This document shows positions 60,294-64,000 of a stretch of DNA of 64,000 nucleotides, piece by piece. The translations under genes and the position numbers were made by a program. The notes below the pieces were generated by a model. It saw nothing but the letters and a program-made list of their open reading frames with translations. It made no database searches and was not told the DNA's origin. The DNA comes from Abyssibius sp040880065 (lineage in GTDB: Bacteria > Pseudomonadota > Alphaproteobacteria > Rhodobacterales > Rhodobacteraceae): NCBI GenBank assembly GCA_040880065.1, contig JBBDJE010000053.1:13896-77895 (forward strand), read 5' to 3'. Positions within the stretch are counted from its first letter, which is position 1; every line of letters starts with the position of its first letter.

Positions 60294-61226
60294 ATGATCA
60301 TCGCATTTTCGCTCGTCGGACTTGGCCTGTTGCTTTTGGTTCTGGGTGGCGAGGCGCTGGTGCGCGGGGCGGTGACACTTGCCGCCCGCGCCGGGGTTTC
60401 GCCGCTGCTGGTCGGCTTGGTGATTGTTGGCTTTGGCACCTCGGCCCCCGAACTTGTGGCGAGCATTGAAGCGGCGCTGGCCGGTGCGCCCGGCATTGCA
60501 TGGGGCAATATCATCGGCTCCAACATTGCCAATTCGCTGCTGATCATGGGCGCGGCGGTGATCATCACACCACTTGTGCTTTCGCGCGCCAAAGCGCTGC
60601 GCGATCCGCTCATCGCCTTTATCGCCGCGCTGGCTTTTGCCGCCGTGGCGCTGGCGGGGCTTGGGCATTGGCTGGTGGGGCTGGCCGGCTTGCTGGCCAT
60701 AGGCGGCTACATTCTGGCCGCCTATTTCAAAAGCAAAGCCGATCATGTGCCGGTTGATGTCCCCATAGCCGGCCAGGCGCATTGGAGCATTGCATTACTG
60801 GGCCTGATCGCCGGGCTTGGCCTGCTCATTGGCGGCGGCAAGCTGCTGGTCATGGGCGCGGTTGATCTGGCCGAACTTGCGGGCATGTCGCAAACCGTGA
60901 TCAGGCTGACGGTGGTGGCTATAGGCACCTCGGCCCCCGAGCTTGCCACCGCGCTGGTGGCCGCGCGCCACAAGCAAATGCAGGTGGTGTTCGGCAATAT
61001 CATCGGCTCGAACATCTATAACCTGCTGGCCATTGGCGGCACGACAATGCTGATCGCCCCCGCCCCCATGCCCACCGATTTGCTGCTGCGCGACATTCCC
61101 GTCATGCTGGCCGCCATGCTGCTGGTGCTGGTTGTCGCGTTCATGAACGGGCGTATCGGGCAGGTTTTCGGGTTTGGCCTACTGGCCAGCTATGCAATTT
61201 ATATCGCCGTGCTGACAATAAGCTGA
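60294..61226 (+). CDS. CaCA family Na+/Ca2+ exchanger (YrbG-like)
   Basis: The 310 residues carry two inverted halves, each with an alpha-repeat: VGFGTSAPELVASIEAAL with GNIIGSNIANSLLIMG in the first, and VAIGTSAPELATALVAARH with GNIIGSNIYNLLAIGG in the second. About ten membrane helices are expected. It would exchange Ca2+ for Na+ or H+. The ATG follows AAGGAC at proper spacing. Convergent with the nitrilase gene. Confidence 0.93.
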   Translation: MIIAFSLVGLGLLLLVLGGEALVRGAVTLAARAGVSPLLVGLVIVGFGTSAPELVASIEAALAGAPGIAWGNIIGSNIANSLLIMGAAVIITPLVLSRAKALRDPLIAFIAALAFAAVALAGLGHWLVGLAGLLAIGGYILAAYFKSKADHVPVDVPIAGQAHWSIALLGLIAGLGLLIGGGKLLVMGAVDLAELAGMSQTVIRLTVVAIGTSAPELATALVAARHKQMQVVFGNIIGSNIYNLLAIGGTTMLIAPAPMPTDLLLRDIPVMLAAMLLVLVVAFMNGRIGQVFGFGLLASYAIYIAVLTIS

Positions 61227-61331
61227 CATTTCAGCCAAATACTTTGGCGATCCGCCCAGGTCGCGCAATTCAGCGTGGCGGGTTCAACGCTGGTATGTCG
61301 CGGGAATGCAAATGACCGTAACCCGCTTTCA

Positions 61332-62264
61332 TCAGGCGAAGGTCACCGGGGGCTTTGCGCTTCTGTCCACCGTCAGCGAAAACACATCCGGGCGGGAATA
61401 GTGGCCGCTGGCATCGAATTTCCGGCGCGAGGCCCGGGCTGCGGCGACGTCGATCTCGGTCAAAAGCAGCCCCTTTTCGCGGTGCATCGGCCCGGCGACG
61501 ACCCCGCCAAAGGGTTTGTAGACCACGGCATCGCCGGAGTTTACCCATTCATCCTTGTTCGGAAACAGAATGTCGTAATATGGGATGTCGGTGGGTATGT
61601 CCGATGCTTCCAGTGCGGTCGCGCATCCTATCACCCAGCAGCCGCCCTCGCGGGCGATATGCTGCATCGTGGCCAACCATGTGTCGCCACTATCCCAAGT
61701 TGGTGCGACATAGATGTCGATGTTCTGGGCGTAAAGCGCAAAACGCGCCAGCGGCATGTAGCTTTCCCAGCAGATGAGCGCACCGATCCGCCCCACTGCC
61801 GTTTCGACCACGTTCAGGCCAGATCCGTCGCCAAAGCCCCAGATCATGCGCTCCGGGTTGGTTGGCATCAGTTTGCGGTGGTTGTTGGCGATCGTGCCGT
61901 CCGCGTCGATGATGATACAGGCGTTGAACAGGGTCGAGCCTGAAACCGCGCCGTCGACCTCCTGATAACCGGCCACGATCACCATCTCATGCTCGGCGGC
62001 GGCCTCCTGCAAGGGCGCCATACCACCCCGGCTCAGGTCGATGGAATTGGCGTGCAACAGGGCGAACAACTCGTCCGTCTTGGCCATGTCGGCCCCCGGT
62101 GACAGACGCCAACAAAACGTCGGGTAGCCGGGGAACCATGCCTCGGGGAAAACCAGCAGGCGCGCGCCCTCGCTGGCGGCTTTCGCGACCAGACCGATGG
62201 CGCGTTCCATGCTGGCGGACAGGTTCAGATAGACAGGCGGTTCCTGAACGATTGCGATCTTCAT
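61332..62264 (-). CDS. Nitrilase superfamily carbon-nitrogen hydrolase
   Basis: The 310-residue protein has the Glu-Lys-Cys triad: FPEAWFPGYPTF, NNHRKLMPTNPERMIWG and ICWESYMPLARFALYAQ. The Trp after the active cysteine and the MIWG stretch place it with aliphatic/aryl nitrilases rather than amidases. It would hydrolyse a nitrile to an acid and ammonia. It lies 75 nt downstream of the flavoprotein gene on the same strand, so the two are likely co-transcribed. Confidence 0.88.
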   Translation of the reverse strand: MKIAIVQEPPVYLNLSASMERAIGLVAKAASEGARLLVFPEAWFPGYPTFCWRLSPGADMAKTDELFALLHANSIDLSRGGMAPLQEAAAEHEMVIVAGYQEVDGAVSGSTLFNACIIIDADGTIANNHRKLMPTNPERMIWGFGDGSGLNVVETAVGRIGALICWESYMPLARFALYAQNIDIYVAPTWDSGDTWLATMQHIAREGGCWVIGCATALEASDIPTDIPYYDILFPNKDEWVNSGDAVVYKPFGGVVAGPMHREKGLLLTEIDVAAARASRRKFDASGHYSRPDVFSLTVDRSAKPPVTFA

Positions 62265-62339
62265 GACGAAATCCTTTCGGTTGGTTCAGCAGTCGGTGAC
62301 AAATGGATGCTATGCGCGGGATACCCGTGCGCGCGGCTC

Positions 62340-63488
62340 TCAGAAGATGTGATCGATTGGCTGTCCAAGCGCGATGGCACCAGCGTATTCGGCCTGCACG
62401 TCTTTTTGCAAGGGGTGATACCGCGCGGCCTGGATATCGCGGAACCGCCGTTCCAGCTCGGTGCTGCGATAAAAGCTGGCACCCCCCGCAAGCTCCATGG
62501 CCAGTTCCACCGTGCGGATCGCATTTTCTTCGACCAGACGGCGACCGATCATCACATCGTTGACGGTTTGAGCCGAGGGTGCGTTGCGTTCGGCGGCCTC
62601 GATCATGAAGCTCAGGGCCATGCGTGCCGCAGCCAGCGCGGTGTCCATCCGGCCCGCAAGCGACTGGGTGCGATGAGAGGCCGGTTTCATCCCCGCGATG
62701 CCGATTGCGATGTCGCGCGCACTTTCCGCCACGCCCAAGTAAACCGAATAGATCAGCGGAAAGGCAATGGTGGCGATCATCTGGAAGGCAGGGTGCCATT
62801 CGCCCGCCTTGCGTTTCAACGGAATCTTGTCATCGGCGATGAACAGCCCGTCGATCTGCACGTCATGCGATCCGGTTGCGCGCATGCCCATCGTGCGCCA
62901 TGTGTCCAGAACCGTCACCTCGGGTGCGGCCATCGGCACGCCGAAATGCAGGACCGTCCGTTCGCCGTTCTCTTCGTGGATTGCGCCGGTCATCAGAATG
63001 TCACCCGCCGGTGCCCCTGATGAAAACACCTTACGCGCCGTGATCCGGTACCCGCCCTCGACGCGCTCGGCCTTTCCCGACCCGCCAATCCAGTCCGATC
63101 CGCCGGAACTCAACAACACGAGATTCTCCGCCGCGACCCTGCGCAAGAGCGGCTCCACCATCGGACGTGCGGCCTCCTGATGGTGCCAACGCCATGCCGG
63201 AATTGCCACCTGATGTGTGTGCATCGACAAGGCGAGCCCGGTAGACCCACAGGCCCCACCGATGATGCAAAGTGCCTCGCAGAGCGCGCGGATATTCGCC
63301 CCGCCGCCGCCAAGCTCGGACGGAACTCCGGCGCTGATCAACCCGGCTTTCTTTAATTGCACATAGTTTTCAGCAACAAACGTATCGCTGCTATCGTGGG
63401 ACGCGGCCCGTTCGGCAAAGGACTTGGCCAGAGTTCTGGCCGTATCGCCGAGGCTATCAACTCGTGTTCTGTCAATGACCGTGCCCAT
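62340..63488 (-). CDS. Acyl-CoA dehydrogenase-fold flavoprotein, DszC-like
   Basis: ATG 63488 gives 382 residues. The fold is that of acyl-CoA dehydrogenases (VPSELGGGGANIRALCEALC, TWRTMGMRATGSHDVQIDGL), but the catalytic glutamate region of true dehydrogenases (YEGTSEIQ) is replaced by RRFRDIQAARYHPLQKDVQA. That pattern is typical of the flavin-dependent monooxygenase branch (DszC, HpaB-like, TdsC). An oxygenase using reduced FMN is therefore likelier than a beta-oxidation enzyme. It precedes the nitrilase gene and diverges from an HxlR-type regulator. Confidence 0.78.
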   Translation of the reverse strand: MGTVIDRTRVDSLGDTARTLAKSFAERAASHDSSDTFVAENYVQLKKAGLISAGVPSELGGGGANIRALCEALCIIGGACGSTGLALSMHTHQVAIPAWRWHHQEAARPMVEPLLRRVAAENLVLLSSGGSDWIGGSGKAERVEGGYRITARKVFSSGAPAGDILMTGAIHEENGERTVLHFGVPMAAPEVTVLDTWRTMGMRATGSHDVQIDGLFIADDKIPLKRKAGEWHPAFQMIATIAFPLIYSVYLGVAESARDIAIGIAGMKPASHRTQSLAGRMDTALAAARMALSFMIEAAERNAPSAQTVNDVMIGRRLVEENAIRTVELAMELAGGASFYRSTELERRFRDIQAARYHPLQKDVQAEYAGAIALGQPIDHIF

Positions 63489-63632
63489 ATCCTGTTCTCC
63501 CTGTTTTACGTGATCTACCACCAGAGTCGCCGCAATAGCCGTTTTGCGATAGTCCTGAAACTGTACTGGACCGGGCCTGACATTCCGCCTAGGCTCGAAC
63601 GATCAGCGGTGGCAAGCAAAGTGAGGCACTCC

Positions 63633-64000
63633 ATGCGTGGCAGCTACAGTCAGTTTTGTCCGATTTCGATGGCCACGGAGATTCTTTGCGCGCGCTGGAC
63701 GCCGCTTTTGATCCGCGAGTTTCTATGCGGCAGCACACGGTTCAACGATTTTCGGCGCGGCGTGCCTCGGATGTCGCCTTCACTCTTGTCAAAACGGTTG
63801 GGAGAACTGGAAGCGGCTGGTGTTATTCAGTCTGTCAAAGGTGGTCAGGGCGTCAAAGAATACTGTCTGACCAAAGCCGGGGAAGAGCTTCGCCCGCTCA
63901 TCATGGCGATCGGTGCATGGGGGCAAAGATGGGTGGAAAGCGAAGTTTCCCTCAACAATCTCGATCCCGAATTGCTGATATGGGATATGCATCGTTTCCT
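63633..64000 (+). CDS. HxlR family transcriptional regulator, 3' end outside the window
   Basis: ATG 63633 opens a frame that runs off the right edge after 122 codons. It begins with SYSQFCPISMATEILCARWT, then LLIREFLCGSTRFNDFRRGV and MSPSLLSKRLGELEAAGVI, the cysteine-containing N-terminus and winged helix of HxlR regulators, ending with LTKAGEELRPLIMAIGAWGQ. HxlR proteins often sense aldehydes or oxidants through that cysteine. It diverges from the flavoprotein-nitrilase operon across 144 nt and probably controls it. The length beyond the window is unknown, so the protein may be longer than usual. Confidence 0.88.
   Translation, partial: MRGSYSQFCPISMATEILCARWTPLLIREFLCGSTRFNDFRRGVPRMSPSLLSKRLGELEAAGVIQSVKGGQGVKEYCLTKAGEELRPLIMAIGAWGQRWVESEVSLNNLDPELLIWDMHRF

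Noticed and set aside
1..64000. tRNA, rRNA or CRISPR features.
   Set aside because: I scanned for T-arm-like GGTTCGAATCC patterns and short regularly spaced repeats and saw none convincing. A tool such as tRNAscan would be decisive.

Overview
The window looks like chromosomal DNA of a marine-type alphaproteobacterium, most probably a Rhodobacteraceae (roseobacter-group) member. The grounds are the sulfite dehydrogenase genes next to acetate kinase, the short HisG with HisZ, the mce-DUF1467 pair, a Hint-domain protein behind TTAA-N7-TTAA (CtrA-type) boxes, and a Mn-type ABC transporter divergent from a Fur/Mur regulator. Most genes are GC-rich with short or overlapping junctions. Two genes are clearly AT-richer and look imported: a HEPN-like gene at about 18.2-18.7 kb and an AIPR-family gene at about 50.1-51.8 kb. 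I saw no rRNA, tRNA, CRISPR array, prophage or intact insertion sequence.

Layout. 0-5.2 kb: the 3' part of ackA, then soeABC (cytoplasmic-side sulfite dehydrogenase), probably the end of a sulfonate (taurine-type) dissimilation operon. 5.3-7.6 kb: a PhnD-like protein and a fatty acid desaturase, then an exported MsrB. 7.7-15.4 kb: a probable carnitine/crotonobetaine/gamma-butyrobetaine catabolic cluster, made of a CaiD-type hydratase, an NDP-forming acyl-CoA synthetase, an acyl-CoA dehydrogenase, carnitine dehydrogenase fused to a thioesterase, a BKACE enzyme and a divergent GlxA/CdhR-type regulator. 15.4-21.5 kb: a LOG-family protein, a threonine dehydratase-like enzyme, dapD-[HEPN insert]-small gene-dapE, a DUF1761 protein, mce and a DUF1467 protein. 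21.6-31.8 kb: a nitroreductase, hisS-hisZ-hisG, a Hint protein, slyX, an Lrp regulator divergent from phhA, and dnaE. 31.9-36.5 kb: a BMP-type (nucleoside-like) ABC importer. 36.7-49.9 kb: glmS, an enolase-superfamily enzyme, chrA, pirin, a beta-hydroxyacid dehydrogenase, glutamate dehydrogenase, an RHS remnant, hrpB and a GMC oxidoreductase. 50-53.8 kb: the AIPR island, a second enolase-superfamily enzyme and a lipoprotein. 53.9-59.2 kb: a PhzF-like protein, mntABCD and mur/fur. 59.4-64 kb: a class II aldolase-like protein, a Na+/Ca2+ exchanger, a nitrilase, a DszC-like flavoprotein and a truncated HxlR regulator.

Two families of dispersed repeats stand out. One is a palindromic element of about 105 bp with three copies. 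It lies between convergent genes, and its TAG/TAA ends serve as the stop codons of five neighbouring genes. The other has five copies of an AT-rich core (ATCTTTTGTTC...AAATATCC) followed by a GC-rich hairpin. The most interesting observations are the stop-codon-donating element, the three in-phase TTAA half-sites before the Hint gene, the carnitine cluster with an unusual ligase type, the HEPN gene translationally coupled inside the dap operon, the AIPR island, and two near-identical 15-bp boxes between mntA and mur.
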